DNA of 64,000 nucleotides from Armatimonadota bacterium (GTDB lineage: Bacteria > Armatimonadota > Zipacnadia > JAUWAU01), in NCBI GenBank assembly GCA_030601885.1, contig JAUWAU010000028.1:22309-86308 (forward strand), in the 5' to 3' direction. The notes beneath the pieces are model-generated. The model was not told where the DNA came from. It made no database searches and saw only the letters and a program-made list of their open reading frames with translations. Positions 33,306-42,584 of this stretch are shown in pieces. How positions within the stretch are numbered: the first letter of the stretch is position 1; each line of letters starts with the position of its first letter. Made by a program: the position numbers and the translations under genes.

Positions 33306-34202
33306 CTACGCTGGGGTGACTCCGGCCAGCCGGCGAAGGCTCTTGGCGAGGTCGTGGAAGTCGTCGGGCCGGAAAAGGTCGTCGGTGTTCTCGTAGAGCG
33401 AGACAAGCGCACTCGCCAGTTCCTCCTGGAACAACTCCATCGTCAGACGACTCGGTCGTCGATCGGCGAGGGAGTTCCAGAAACACGACAGGAGCTCGCG
33501 TCCGCCGAAATCCCGGAGGTATAGGTCGTCATGGAGGTAGCCACGCTCGGTGAGACGCACCAGTGTGCTGCGATAATGGGCCTCCGCAACATCTGGGTCC
33601 AGAGACGGATGCCTGGCTCTCGTGGCTGCCTGCTTGGTCGCCCGCTCACATTCCCCGCGGACAGCCTGTACGCACTGCTCGTCGCTGAAGAGGGCACCGT
33701 CGGGCGTTCGAAAGCGCGGAAACTCGATGCGCGCAGGGGCGTCTTGGTCAGCATCGGCACGGATCTTCGACAGCGTCATCCGACCTCCTTCGACTGGGGC
33801 GTGCTGCTCTGCACACGACCGCAGGCGTTCCCGGACCTCGGCCTCGTCGGAGGGAAGGGAGGGAGCGAACTCGCGCAACTCATCCATCGCGGCGACGACC
33901 ACTGCTGGCTCAAGCAGGTAGTTCTCGAACTCATGTCGGCGCCAGATGAATTCCGGCGAGCCATCGGTGAGTGATTCTTCCGCGCGGGCCAACGGGCGAT
34001 AGTCCCGGTCCCTCACGTAAGCGACGGTGGAGATGGATTCGGCGGCCCTGATGTACTGTGCGACCGCGCCGAGAGCGGCCCCGCCACCACAGCCTCTTAC
34101 CACGACGTCCAAGTTGACCCGGGCGCCCGTCAGCAGCGCCTGAATCACGCGCACCTCCACACCAATTGCTGACCCTTCGCAGACAAGGACGATCTCGGGC
34201 AT
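33306..34202 (-). CDS. DUF4435/TOPRIM-like protein (AriB-like)
   Basis: A 298-residue protein. IVLVCEG with Glu9, then AYVRDRDY with Asp65 and Asp67, gives the E...DxD arrangement of a TOPRIM nuclease-like fold. RRHEFENYLLEP (88-99) is the hallmark of DUF4435, also seen in OLD-type TOPRIM proteins. In the PARIS anti-phage system the AriB effector is a DUF4435 protein paired with an ATPase. The usual G after the first Glu is present, but the following Asp is not obvious. It starts 15 bp after the ATPase stop, so the two are one operon. Confidence 0.75.
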   Translation of the reverse strand: MPEIVLVCEGSAIGVEVRVIQALLTGARVNLDVVVRGCGGGAALGAVAQYIRAAESISTVAYVRDRDYRPLARAEESLTDGSPEFIWRRHEFENYLLEPAVVVAAMDELREFAPSLPSDEAEVRERLRSCAEQHAPVEGGRMTLSKIRADADQDAPARIEFPRFRTPDGALFSDEQCVQAVRGECERATKQAATRARHPSLDPDVAEAHYRSTLVRLTERGYLHDDLYLRDFGGRELLSCFWNSLADRRPSRLTMELFQEELASALVSLYENTDDLFRPDDFHDLAKSLRRLAGVTPA

Positions 34203-34216
34203 GCTGACGGACCCCG

Positions 34217-35296
34217 CTATTGGCTCTCGCCCAGCTCGCCGAGATTACACATCGCCTGTGGGGGAGTGACGTCGCGGACGTGTGGCGAGTGGGTGGTCAC
34301 TATGAACTGGTTGTTGCTGCCCATCTGAGGCAAGGCGCCCAGGAGCTTCCGCTGCCACAGAGGATGAAGGTGAAGCTCGATCTCGTCGATGAGGACTATT
34401 GAGCTATGGATGCGCTCCTCAGCGATACGCGCCAGGAGCGACAACACCATCTTCTCGCCGCTGCTGAGTTCGTTGTACGGGGACGTAACGGCACCGTCGG
34501 AGAACTCCATTTCCAGGCCGTCCTCCATGTTGACTGGGCCGACGATGCTTCGAGGGCGGCAGATCTCCGCGTAGTACTTGCGCAGGGCACCGTAGGCTTC
34601 CCCAACGCCGTCGGATGTGTCTTCTTGTCGGGCCTGCGCCCGCACCGCGAGAGCGAGCAATAGTTCGCGCGGATCCGTGGTGTAGCGATCGCTTGGCTCG
34701 TCGCCTTGCACCTCACCAGAGATGATCGCCCATACCTCCCTGGGAATCTTCTTGCCCACGGCCCGCTCTTGGTCGAAGGTGAAAACGCCCCCGGCTGTCC
34801 GGAACCAGTCAAAGCCGACTTGAGGCAGATGCAGAGAGTGCGCGACCCGCCAGCGACCCTCGAAGTCGATCCACCCGCGCTTCGGCCTGAACTCGAGCCT
34901 ACCATATCTGTGCTCGCGCTGAGGGTCAGGGTAGGCCCATCGGACCTCGATACTGCGTTCGTGCGGAACCATCCATTCCTCGTTAGCTAGCGACACGAGA
35001 CGCCGCACGGTGTCGATCTCCTCATCGGAGAAGCGCACCTTCGCCTGGACCTCGGTTTGAATGGCGCCCTTCCGCACCACTCGCGAGGGAGCAAGGCGCA
35101 TCTCGGAGCGCGGCCAGCATACTTGGGTCGCCGGGCACAGGGCAGCCGCTATGGCGTCTAGAGCGCTGGTCTTCCCGCTGGCGTTGGGACCCGCGAGCAC
35201 CGTAACATCTCGCACACGACCGAGGTCGTCCGTGAAGTCAATGGTCAAATCACCTATGCACCGAAAGTCGCGAATGCGGACGCTCTCAAGCTTCAT
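34217..35296 (-). CDS. SMC/ABC-type AAA ATPase (AriA-like)
   Basis: A 359-residue ATPase of the AAA_15/AAA_21 (RecF/OLD-like) group. Residues 1-35 start as MKLESVRIRDFRCIGDLTI; Walker A is GPNASGKTS (36-44). The ABC-like signature ELSSGEKM, Walker B IVLIDEIELHLHP and the H-loop VTTHSPHV follow near the C-terminus, with a short helical middle. Such ATPases sense phage triggers and hold or release a nuclease partner. ATG at 35296 has GAGG at five bases. First gene of a three-gene minus-strand cassette with the DUF4435 and ADP-ribosyltransferase-like genes. Confidence 0.8.
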   Translation of the reverse strand: MKLESVRIRDFRCIGDLTIDFTDDLGRVRDVTVLAGPNASGKTSALDAIAAALCPATQVCWPRSEMRLAPSRVVRKGAIQTEVQAKVRFSDEEIDTVRRLVSLANEEWMVPHERSIEVRWAYPDPQREHRYGRLEFRPKRGWIDFEGRWRVAHSLHLPQVGFDWFRTAGGVFTFDQERAVGKKIPREVWAIISGEVQGDEPSDRYTTDPRELLLALAVRAQARQEDTSDGVGEAYGALRKYYAEICRPRSIVGPVNMEDGLEMEFSDGAVTSPYNELSSGEKMVLSLLARIAEERIHSSIVLIDEIELHLHPLWQRKLLGALPQMGSNNQFIVTTHSPHVRDVTPPQAMCNLGELGESQ

Positions 35297-35412
35297 CACT
35301 GCCTCACTCCCTCGGGGGCCCAGTAGCACAGGATCGCCCGGGGGTGGCCTCCTCTATCATGGTTCGCCGAGCATCTCGTCCTTGACCCGGAGCCAGCACG
35401 CCGGGCCACCGG

Positions 35413-36396
35413 TCACGCCACCCGCTGCAGCACGTAGTCGGGCAGGGCGTTGAGGGTGTCTTTGCAGGGAGAATCCGGTAGCACGTCCAGGTGGGTGCGC
35501 GCCTCGTCGGCAAAGCGCGCGGCGGCGTTGCGGGTGTAGTCAACGCCGCCGAGATCGTCCACGACGGCGACGATGTCGCGGAGAACCGACGGGGATATCT
35601 CGCCGCTCTGCAACAGCTCTGTTAGCAGTTCGCGGACGCCGTTCTTGGACTCGTGCAGCGCGTAGATGATCGGCAGGGCGAACTTGCCGGTTACCAGATC
35701 GTTGCCCACCGGCTTGCCGAGCTTCTCCGGGTCGCCCACCATGTCCAGCAGATCGTCCGTTATCTGAAACGTGGTGCCGACGCCGAGCCCGTAGCAGATG
35801 AGCGCCTCGCGCTCCATCGACGTGGCTTCGGCAACCCTCGCTCCTATCTCGCAGCAGGCGGCCATGAGGCTGCCCGTCTTGCCGCGCACGACATCGTAGT
35901 AGCCCGCCTCGCTGAGCGTTTCGCCGACCATTTGCACCTGCATGTGGCGCAGCTCCGCCTTGCACATGCGCTCAACGGCCGTTGAGAGGGCCGTCAGCGT
36001 CTCCAGTTCCCCATATCGGGACAACTCCGCGTATATTCGGGCCACCAGAGAGTCACCGACGAGCACGGAGACCCGAGTGCCCCACGCGGCATTAGCTGCC
36101 GCGCGGCCGCGACGCCGGTCGGCGCCATCGACCACATCATCGTGTATCAGCGAGGCAAGATGCACCATCTCGGTCGCCGCCGCGAGACGCGGCAGGCGGC
36201 TATTGCTGCAACCGAGCGCCTTCGCCGTCAGCAGCACAAGGGCGGGACGAATCCGTTTTCCGCCCGCATCGAGCGTGTGCCGATACACGACCGGCACCAG
36301 GCCGCTCGCATTCTCCACAATGCGCCGCAACTCTTCCTCGACCAGCGCAAGGTCATCCTCGATTATGGCAAACAGGTCGCTGCTCACGACCACCAC
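35413..36396 (-). CDS. ispB: Polyprenyl diphosphate synthase
   Basis: A 327-residue trans-prenyltransferase making long-chain polyprenyl diphosphate for quinones or envelope carriers. GGKRIRPALVLLTA, the first Asp-rich motif DDVVD followed by RRGRAAAN, and the second motif FQITDDLLD are all intact. The GTG at 36396 follows GGGAG at eight bases and matches the family N-terminus; upstream open frame would read into a palindromic repeat, so it is excluded. It lies next to rex and complex I on the same strand, consistent with a quinone side-chain role. The exact chain length cannot be told. Confidence 0.88.
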   Translation of the reverse strand: MVVVSSDLFAIIEDDLALVEEELRRIVENASGLVPVVYRHTLDAGGKRIRPALVLLTAKALGCSNSRLPRLAAATEMVHLASLIHDDVVDGADRRRGRAAANAAWGTRVSVLVGDSLVARIYAELSRYGELETLTALSTAVERMCKAELRHMQVQMVGETLSEAGYYDVVRGKTGSLMAACCEIGARVAEATSMEREALICYGLGVGTTFQITDDLLDMVGDPEKLGKPVGNDLVTGKFALPIIYALHESKNGVRELLTELLQSGEISPSVLRDIVAVVDDLGGVDYTRNAAARFADEARTHLDVLPDSPCKDTLNALPDYVLQRVA

Positions 36397-36420
36397 GCTC
36401 TCTTCTCCCGCTTTTGGGGG

Positions 36421-36498
36421 CCACGGCTTGCCGGCCAAGCCGTGCCGCCACCGCCCGGATGGAGCATGGGTAGCAAAGCTATCCGTGGCACCCATGCC
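36421..36498. repeat. Intergenic palindromic element related to the glcD insertion
   Basis: Hairpin one is CACGGCTTG/CAAGCCGTG with a 5-base loop (36422-36444). The second part has arms GCATGGGT/ACCCATGC around GGGTAGC/GCTATCC. The 16 bases at 36478-36493 match the inverted 8111-8126 with one change. The element occupies nearly all of the gap between the synthase start and the rex stop. Confidence 0.7.
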
Positions 36499-36505
36499 CC
36501 CGCCG

Positions 36506-37135
36506 TCACGGCGCAGGCAGGTAGTACGCGAGACATTCAAGCTCCCGCGTCACGTCTACGTTCTTGACGACGACGTCCTCGCGCACCTCCAGCATAACCG
36601 GCGCGAAGTTGAGGATAGCGGCCACCTTCCCCGCCACCATCTTATCGGCCACCGCCTGGGCGGAGCGCGCCGGCACGGCGATGGCGCCAATGCTCACCTT
36701 CAACGGCTCCACCAGCGCCGGCAGCTCTTCCACATCCCGCACGCGGTGCCCCGCGAGAGTGATGCCGATCTTGGTAGGATCGCTGTCAAACAGCCCAACG
36801 ATACGGAAGCCGCGCTGCTGAAAGCCCGGGTAAGCCGCCAGGGCCGCCCCGAGATGGCCGATGCCGACGATCACAATGCGCTGCTCCCGATCGACACGCA
36901 GGATCCGCGCCAAGTGCTGGCGCAGCTCTGATATACTGTAGCCCACGCCGGGACGTCCGAACCCCCCGAAATACGAGAAGTCCTTGCGGACTTGCGCGGC
37001 GCTGACGCCCGAGAGCCTCCCGATTTCCGATGACGAGACCGTGCCCACCGCGTCCGCATCGAGCCGCTGGACGGATTGGAGGTATCGCGACAGCCGGTAT
37101 ACCGTGGCCTCGGCAACCTGCGGATTCCGCCGCAT
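36506..37135 (-). CDS. rex: Redox-sensing transcriptional repressor Rex
   Basis: A 209-residue repressor that binds DNA when NADH is low relative to NAD+. The N-terminal winged helix (VYRLSRYLQSVQRL, SGVSAAQVRKDFSYFGGFG) is characteristic, followed by a Rossmann domain with VIVGIGHLGAALAAYPGF and a dimerising C-terminal helix. Full family length (about 210). ATG at 37135 follows GGGGAGGG at four bases. Rex lies 57 bp after nuoN, so it is probably cotranscribed with complex I and may regulate it; a possible site overlaps the nuoA promoter. Confidence 0.93.
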   Translation of the reverse strand: MRRNPQVAEATVYRLSRYLQSVQRLDADAVGTVSSSEIGRLSGVSAAQVRKDFSYFGGFGRPGVGYSISELRQHLARILRVDREQRIVIVGIGHLGAALAAYPGFQQRGFRIVGLFDSDPTKIGITLAGHRVRDVEELPALVEPLKVSIGAIAVPARSAQAVADKMVAGKVAAILNFAPVMLEVREDVVVKNVDVTRELECLAYYLPAP

Positions 37136-37192
37136 GAAGCCCTCCCCTGCGGAGCGCACCCCATCACAGAACTCGCCCCGGGAGCGCCAGCG

Positions 37193-38635
37193 TCACCGGA
37201 TGATCTCCGTGGACGCGGCGATCACGTCCAAAAAGCGGGCCGGCAATATCCCCAGCAGCACTGTCATCGCGCAGCACACACCGATCCCCGCGCTTGGCAC
37301 GAGTGGCTGCGGGACGCTCTCCGTCTGCCCCGCCGGTGCGAAATACATCTGCTTCAGAACGTTGGCGTAATAATACAGTGACACCACAGAGTTGGCAATA
37401 GCCACGACCGCGAGCCACCAGAGCTGCTCGTCGCCGATAGCGGCCAGGAACAGATAGAGCTTGCCAACGAACCCCGCCAGGGGCGGAATACCCGTCAGGG
37501 AAAGCAAAAAAACGGCCATCATGCCAGCCAGAGCCGGGGCACGTCGGGCCAGTCCCGCCCATCCCGGGATCTCATCTGTTCCCGTGGCTTCCCCTACCAC
37601 AATGGCGACCCCGAAGGCACCCAGATTCATGAATATGTACGCCAGGACATAGTACAGTAACGGAGCCAGGGCCACATTCTCTGTACGGAAGGCCACAACG
37701 CCGATAAGCATATAGCCGGCGTGGGCTATGCTCGAGTAGGCGAGCATGCGCTTGATGTTGGTCTGTCGCAGAGCCCCCAGGTTACCCACTGTCATCGTGG
37801 CGGCGCACAGCACCGAGAGTATGCCGACCCAGTTTGTCGTCAATGCGTCGGGGATGCCGGACTGCAGCACGCGGATCAGCACGGCAAAGCCGGCGATCTT
37901 CGGCGCGACGGAAAAGAACGCGGTGACCGGCGTTGGTGCACCCTCGTATACATCGGGGGCCCACGCGTGGAACGGCACCATGCTGATCTTGAAGCCAAAC
38001 CCAACGAGCACCATGCAGAGCGCCACCAGGCTGATGGCACGCGGCGCGCCAACGAGCGCCTCGCGGATCTCCAGGATGTTGGTGCTGCCGCTTACCCCAT
38101 ACAGCAGGCTGAGACCATAGAGCATCACCGCCGAACAGACGGCGCCGAAGAGGAAGTACTTGAGCGCGGCCTCGTTCGAGCGCGCATCCGTCTTCAGGTA
38201 CCCAGCCAGGACGTAGGAGCCGATGCTCACCAGCTCCAGGCACATGTATATCATCACCAGATCGGTGCTGGCAGCCAGGAAGGAGAGGCCGATGGTGATG
38301 AGCAGGAGCAGGCCATACAGCTCGCCACGCCCGACGGGTATGTGGCGGAAGTAGTGCACCGACGACATGATGACGAGCAGCAGCGTGACGCCAAACGCGA
38401 CCTTGAAGAACACGGCAAGGCCATCAACGGCGATACTCTCCGACAATTCCGAGGGCGCGGGCCGCATGGCGAGGCGCGCGCTGATGGCAATGAAGACCAC
38501 AAGCCCGAGCGCCGCGATCGCGGGTGCGACCCACCCGTGGCGGCGAGCCACAACGCATTCTGCGAGAAGCACCAGAATGCCGCAAATGCATAGAGCGATC
38601 TCAGGCGCGATGAGCGCTATATTCCACGGCAGCAC
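37193..38635 (-). CDS. nuoN: Complex I subunit N
   Basis: A 480-residue polytopic subunit of the proton-pumping arm, antiporter-like, with about 14 membrane segments. LVMIYMCLELVSIGSYVLAGYLK and KISMVPFHAWAPDVYEGAPTPVTAF-type segments (split here as LELVSIGSYVL, VPFHAWAPDVYEG, APTPVTAFF) mark the NuoN family, with the conserved Lys/His of the pump channel. GTG start at 38635 after GAGG; the upstream open frame lacks family similarity and overlaps nuoM. Last nuo gene, followed by rex. Confidence 0.92.
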   Translation of the reverse strand: MLPWNIALIAPEIALCICGILVLLAECVVARRHGWVAPAIAALGLVVFIAISARLAMRPAPSELSESIAVDGLAVFFKVAFGVTLLLVIMSSVHYFRHIPVGRGELYGLLLLITIGLSFLAASTDLVMIYMCLELVSIGSYVLAGYLKTDARSNEAALKYFLFGAVCSAVMLYGLSLLYGVSGSTNILEIREALVGAPRAISLVALCMVLVGFGFKISMVPFHAWAPDVYEGAPTPVTAFFSVAPKIAGFAVLIRVLQSGIPDALTTNWVGILSVLCAATMTVGNLGALRQTNIKRMLAYSSIAHAGYMLIGVVAFRTENVALAPLLYYVLAYIFMNLGAFGVAIVVGEATGTDEIPGWAGLARRAPALAGMMAVFLLSLTGIPPLAGFVGKLYLFLAAIGDEQLWWLAVVAIANSVVSLYYYANVLKQMYFAPAGQTESVPQPLVPSAGIGVCCAMTVLLGILPARFLDVIAASTEIIR

Positions 38636-38658
38636 AACGCATCGCCTCGGGTCGTCCG

Positions 38659-40188
38659 CTACGGGACCAATGGCACGTGAATGCGAGTAAGCAACGCCGT
38701 CATGGCGCTGTTGATCGGGCTGAGAAGCCACATCGGCATTATTCCGATGATGATCATGAGGGCCACCAGCGGATAGAGGCTGATCTTCTCGCGTGTGTCC
38801 ATGTCGGGCATATCGGCCCACTTTTCGTTCAGGGGCCCCAGAAGCACGCGCTGGATCATCCACAGGAAGTAGCCGGCCGTGACGATAATGCCAATGACGC
38901 CCAGACATGCAAAGAGCTTGTAGATGCCAAAGACGCCGATGAAGATGGGGAACTCGGCGACGAAGCCCGCCAGCCCCGGCAGTCCCAGCGAGGCGAGAGC
39001 AGCCAGGATCAAGACGCCTCCGTAGACGGGCACGCGCGTCCATATCCCGCCAAAAGCATCGAGGTCGCGCGTGTGGGCGCGGTCGTAGATGACGCCCACG
39101 AGCAAGAACAGGGCCCCCGTAATGATGCCGTGGCTGACCATCTGCAGCACGGCGCCATTCAGCGCGGTGACCTTCACGTCAATGGCACCGTGGGCGGCCA
39201 TGGCAGCGGCGACGCCGAGCATCACGTACCCCATGTGATTGACACTTGAGTAGGCCACGAGACGTTTCATGTCCGTTTGAGCCATGGCGCACAGAGCGCC
39301 GTAGATGATGCTGATGAGGGCAAGCACCGCGACGACGTAAGCGAACTGCTGGCACTGCAGAGGCAGTATGGGCAGACTGAAGCGTATGAAGCCATACGGG
39401 CCCATCTTCAGCAGGACGCCGGCCAGGATGACGCTCCCTGCCGTGGGCGCCTCAACGTGCGCCAGAGGCAACCACGTGTGGAACGGGAAGAGCGGCACCT
39501 TGATGGCGAAGCCGAGGAACAGGCCCCAGAATATCAGGGCGCCTCTCACGGACCCAGCCAGCAGCGGCTCCTGCGGCGCCCGTCGTATCATCTCTGCGAT
39601 GTCGAACGTGTGGGGCTCGAAATGGAAGTACAGCCCGAGCATCGCCAGCAGCATGGCGAGGCTGCCGAGCAGGGTGTAGAGGAAGAACTTGATGGCGGCG
39701 TACTCCCGCTGCTCGTGGCCCCAGATGCCGATGAGGAAGTACATCGGCACGAGGCTCACCTCCCAGAAGACGTAGAAGAGGAAGATGTCGAGCGCGCAGA
39801 ACACGCCGATCATTCCGGTCTCGAGCAGAAGGAAGAACAGGAAGTACTCCTTGACGCGATGGGTGATGCGCCAGGAGTAGCAGATGGACAGGAAGCTGAG
39901 CAGCGTCGTGAGACACACCAGCGGCATGCTGAGCCCATCCACGGCCAGCTTATACTGGATGCCCAGACGTGGAATCCAGTCGCAGCGATCCGTGAGCTGG
40001 AATTCGCCGGCGCCGGCCATCTCGAAGGGCACAAAGAACACGGCGACCGAGAGCAGCAGCGTGAGCGCAGAGGCGCACGCGGCCACCAGCTTGATGTTGG
40101 CGTGGCTCTCCCGGGGTAGGAACAGCACGCCGATGCCCCCGACGACGGGCAAGAAGGTTATGATGCTCAGCAGTCCGGTGTTCTCCAC
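38659..40188 (-). CDS. nuoM: Complex I subunit M
   Basis: A 509-residue antiporter-like membrane subunit. Segments typical of NuoM are FYVFWEVSLVPMYFLIGIWG, KVPLFPFHTWLPLAHVEAPT (pieces FPFHTWLPLAH and VEAPTAGSVIL) and KRLVAYSSVNHMGYV. About 14 membrane segments. GTG start at 40188, 30 bp after nuoL. Part of the proton-translocating module with NuoL and NuoN. Confidence 0.94.
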   Translation of the reverse strand: MENTGLLSIITFLPVVGGIGVLFLPRESHANIKLVAACASALTLLLSVAVFFVPFEMAGAGEFQLTDRCDWIPRLGIQYKLAVDGLSMPLVCLTTLLSFLSICYSWRITHRVKEYFLFFLLLETGMIGVFCALDIFLFYVFWEVSLVPMYFLIGIWGHEQREYAAIKFFLYTLLGSLAMLLAMLGLYFHFEPHTFDIAEMIRRAPQEPLLAGSVRGALIFWGLFLGFAIKVPLFPFHTWLPLAHVEAPTAGSVILAGVLLKMGPYGFIRFSLPILPLQCQQFAYVVAVLALISIIYGALCAMAQTDMKRLVAYSSVNHMGYVMLGVAAAMAAHGAIDVKVTALNGAVLQMVSHGIITGALFLLVGVIYDRAHTRDLDAFGGIWTRVPVYGGVLILAALASLGLPGLAGFVAEFPIFIGVFGIYKLFACLGVIGIIVTAGYFLWMIQRVLLGPLNEKWADMPDMDTREKISLYPLVALMIIIGIMPMWLLSPINSAMTALLTRIHVPLVP

Positions 40189-40218
40189 AGACAGCAGCCT
40201 CCCGCTGTCGTGCCTTGG

Positions 40219-42270
40219 TTACATCGCGAACGTCACAGCGATGAGCGCGGCGGCCGCCGCGGCCAGGCCACCAACGAGATAGCCCTGCACGCGGCCGCTC
40301 TGCCAGATGTTGACGAGCGCGCCGCCGGCGCGGCACACAACGCCGACGCCGTCCACGATCTTGTCCACGAAATAGTCGTCCAGGATGCGACCGACCACGC
40401 TGCATCCCACGGTCACATAGCCGGCGCCGTCCACGATGCGATCGACGATCCAGTCGTCCATGCGCCGCGCCAGGTGCATGAGGCCGGTTTTCGTATTCGT
40501 CAGGATTCCCTTCACGATCACGACGTCGTAGAGCCAGTCGAAGTAGAACTTGTTCTCCACGATCCGGTACAACAGGCCGAAGCGGTCCTGGAGCGGATCG
40601 GTTTCGAGGCCCTCTCGGTTGTACATGCGGCGAGCGGCCAAGATTCCCCCCAGAGCGACCGCGAGTGAAACTACCATAAGCCCGTAGTTGGGCGCCTGCT
40701 CGGCTGCCGCGTGGCCGGCCCCCACCGCCAGAGATGCGCCGCCGGTCGCGACATATGGCGTGCCATCGAAGCTGAGCACGTGGTGCGCCTTGTTCCACCA
40801 CGGCGTGCCCATGAGACCGACGACGATGGAGCCGACGGCCAGTATCCATAGCGGCCACGTCATCACTCGCGGGCTCTCGTGGGCGTGCGCCGCAGCCTCG
40901 CGCGGCTTGCCCCAGAAGGTGAGGCACATCAGGCGCGTCATGTAGAAGGCGGTCAGGAATGCGCCCAATTCGGCCAGGATGAACAGCGCCATGCGGCCCT
41001 CGCCGAGAACGGTGACCACGATCTCGTCTTTGCTCCAAAAGCCGGCGAACGGAAAGATCCCGACCAGCCCGAGGAATACGATGACGAACGTCGCAAACGT
41101 GTTCGGCATCGCCTTGCGGAGCCCGCCCATCTGCCACATGTCGTTCGTCTCGGTGGCGTGAATGACGCTGCCCGCGCCGAGGAAGAGCCCGGCTTTGAAG
41201 AAGGCGTGGGTCAGCAGGTGGAACATGCCGGCGGCGACGCCCGCGGCGCCCATGCCGAGGGCAAGCATCATGTAGCCGAGCTGGCTGATGGTGGAGTAAG
41301 CCAGCACCCGCTTGATATCGCTCTGCACGACGGCCATGAGCCCGGCGATCAATAGCGTGATGGTGCCGATAATGGCGACGAACTCGAGGGCCGTGAACTG
41401 AATTCCAAGCATGTGCCAGTCCCAGACGACCGCGTCGCGGGAGATCCAGAACAGCGGGAAGGTACGGGCGACGAGATACACGCCGGCAGCGACCATGGTG
41501 GCGGCGTGGATGAGGGCGCTGACCGGTGTCGGGCCCTCCATGGCATCCGGGAGCCAGGTGTGCAGCGGGAATTGCGCCGACTTGCCGATGGCGCCGAAGA
41601 AAAGCAGAAGCGCCGCCAGGCCGATCCAGGTCTCACCCGGTTGCGAGGCCGCTGTGTCGAACAGTTTCTCGAAGTCCAACGTCCCGCCGTGGACGAAACA
41701 CACCATGATGCCGATGAGCATGCCCACGTCTCCGACACGCGTTGTGATGAATGCCTTCTTGCCAGCGAGCGCCGCCGACTTGCGCTCGTACCAGAAGCTG
41801 ATGAGGAAGTACGAGCACACGCCCACTAACTCCCAGGAAATGAACATCTGGAGCAGGTTGTTGGAGATCACCAGCAGCAGCATGGCAAAGCAGAACAGGG
41901 ACATGAAGGCGAAGTAGCGCGAGAAGCGCGGGTCGCCGTGCATGTAGCCGATGCTGTAGATCTGGATAAGCATGGATACGAAGGGGACCATGAAGAGCAT
42001 GGCGGCGGCGAGCTTATCCACCATGAAGCCAAGCTCAAGGGTGCGGCTGCCCATCTGTGCCCACAGGTAGCTGTGGGCGACGGGCTCGTGCCCCGGTGGA
42101 AGCAGCATCTGGGCAGCCACGCCCCACCCGAGCAGCCACGCAAGAGCAATGCCCGCGATGCTGACGTATGCAGCGCCACTGCCCCGCAGCCTCGTGCCCC
42201 ACAGCACGAGAACGACGAAGCTGACGAGCGGACAGATTGGCACCACCCAGGCCCACTCCAGCATCGGCAT
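40219..42270 (-). CDS. nuoL: Complex I subunit L
   Basis: A 683-residue antiporter-like subunit with the extra C-terminal lateral helix region that clamps the membrane arm. Motifs include FAMLLLVISNNLLQMFISWELVG (pieces NNLLQMF, SWELVGVCSYFLI), FPLHTWLPDAMEGPTPVSAL (pieces FPLHTWLPDAM, EGPTPVSALIHAATMV) and KRVLAYSTISQLGYM. The ATG at 42268-42270 shares one base with the TAA of nuoK, so the two are translationally coupled. Confidence 0.95.
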   Translation of the reverse strand: MPMLEWAWVVPICPLVSFVVLVLWGTRLRGSGAAYVSIAGIALAWLLGWGVAAQMLLPPGHEPVAHSYLWAQMGSRTLELGFMVDKLAAAMLFMVPFVSMLIQIYSIGYMHGDPRFSRYFAFMSLFCFAMLLLVISNNLLQMFISWELVGVCSYFLISFWYERKSAALAGKKAFITTRVGDVGMLIGIMVCFVHGGTLDFEKLFDTAASQPGETWIGLAALLLFFGAIGKSAQFPLHTWLPDAMEGPTPVSALIHAATMVAAGVYLVARTFPLFWISRDAVVWDWHMLGIQFTALEFVAIIGTITLLIAGLMAVVQSDIKRVLAYSTISQLGYMMLALGMGAAGVAAGMFHLLTHAFFKAGLFLGAGSVIHATETNDMWQMGGLRKAMPNTFATFVIVFLGLVGIFPFAGFWSKDEIVVTVLGEGRMALFILAELGAFLTAFYMTRLMCLTFWGKPREAAAHAHESPRVMTWPLWILAVGSIVVGLMGTPWWNKAHHVLSFDGTPYVATGGASLAVGAGHAAAEQAPNYGLMVVSLAVALGGILAARRMYNREGLETDPLQDRFGLLYRIVENKFYFDWLYDVVIVKGILTNTKTGLMHLARRMDDWIVDRIVDGAGYVTVGCSVVGRILDDYFVDKIVDGVGVVCRAGGALVNIWQSGRVQGYLVGGLAAAAAALIAVTFAM

Positions 42271-42584
42271 TACCACTTCAGGACGCTGATCTCGTCCACG
42301 TTGATAGACTTCACCGTGCGATACACGGCCAGCACGATAGCCAGGCCGACGGCAGCCTCGGCAGCCGCGAGGCCCATGACGAACAGCGCGAATATCTGGC
42401 CCTGCGGCTCCTCCGGACGTACGAACCGGGCGAAGGCGACGAGGTTGATGTTAGACGCGTTGAGCATCAACTCGATGCCCATGAGGATGCCGATGGCGTT
42501 CCGGCGGCTCAGCACAGCATAGAGGCCGATGCAGAACAGCAGGGCTGCAAGGCCCAGGAAGTGATGCAGGCCGATGCCGCTCAC
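42270..42584 (-). CDS. nuoK: Complex I subunit K
   Basis: A 104-residue three-helix membrane subunit. NAIGILMGIELMLNASNINLV holds the two conserved membrane Glu environment (IGIELMLNA), and the last helix AAEAAVGLAIVL the second. Full family length. GTG start in a GTGA overlap with the end of nuoJ; its TAA overlaps the ATG of nuoL. Confidence 0.94.
   Translation of the reverse strand: MSGIGLHHFLGLAALLFCIGLYAVLSRRNAIGILMGIELMLNASNINLVAFARFVRPEEPQGQIFALFVMGLAAAEAAVGLAIVLAVYRTVKSINVDEISVLKW

Noticed and set aside
35297..35412. Clear promoter for the ATPase cassette
   Set aside because: No convincing -35/-10 pair was found in the 116-bp gap; the cassette promoter remains unknown.
36397..36540. 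N-terminal extension of the polyprenyl synthase
   Set aside because: The extra residues are encoded by a palindromic repeat and are absent from the family; a GTG with a good ribosome site starts the true protein.
38636..39043. Long N-terminal extension of nuoN
   Set aside because: It would overlap nuoM by several hundred bases in another frame and has no NuoN similarity.
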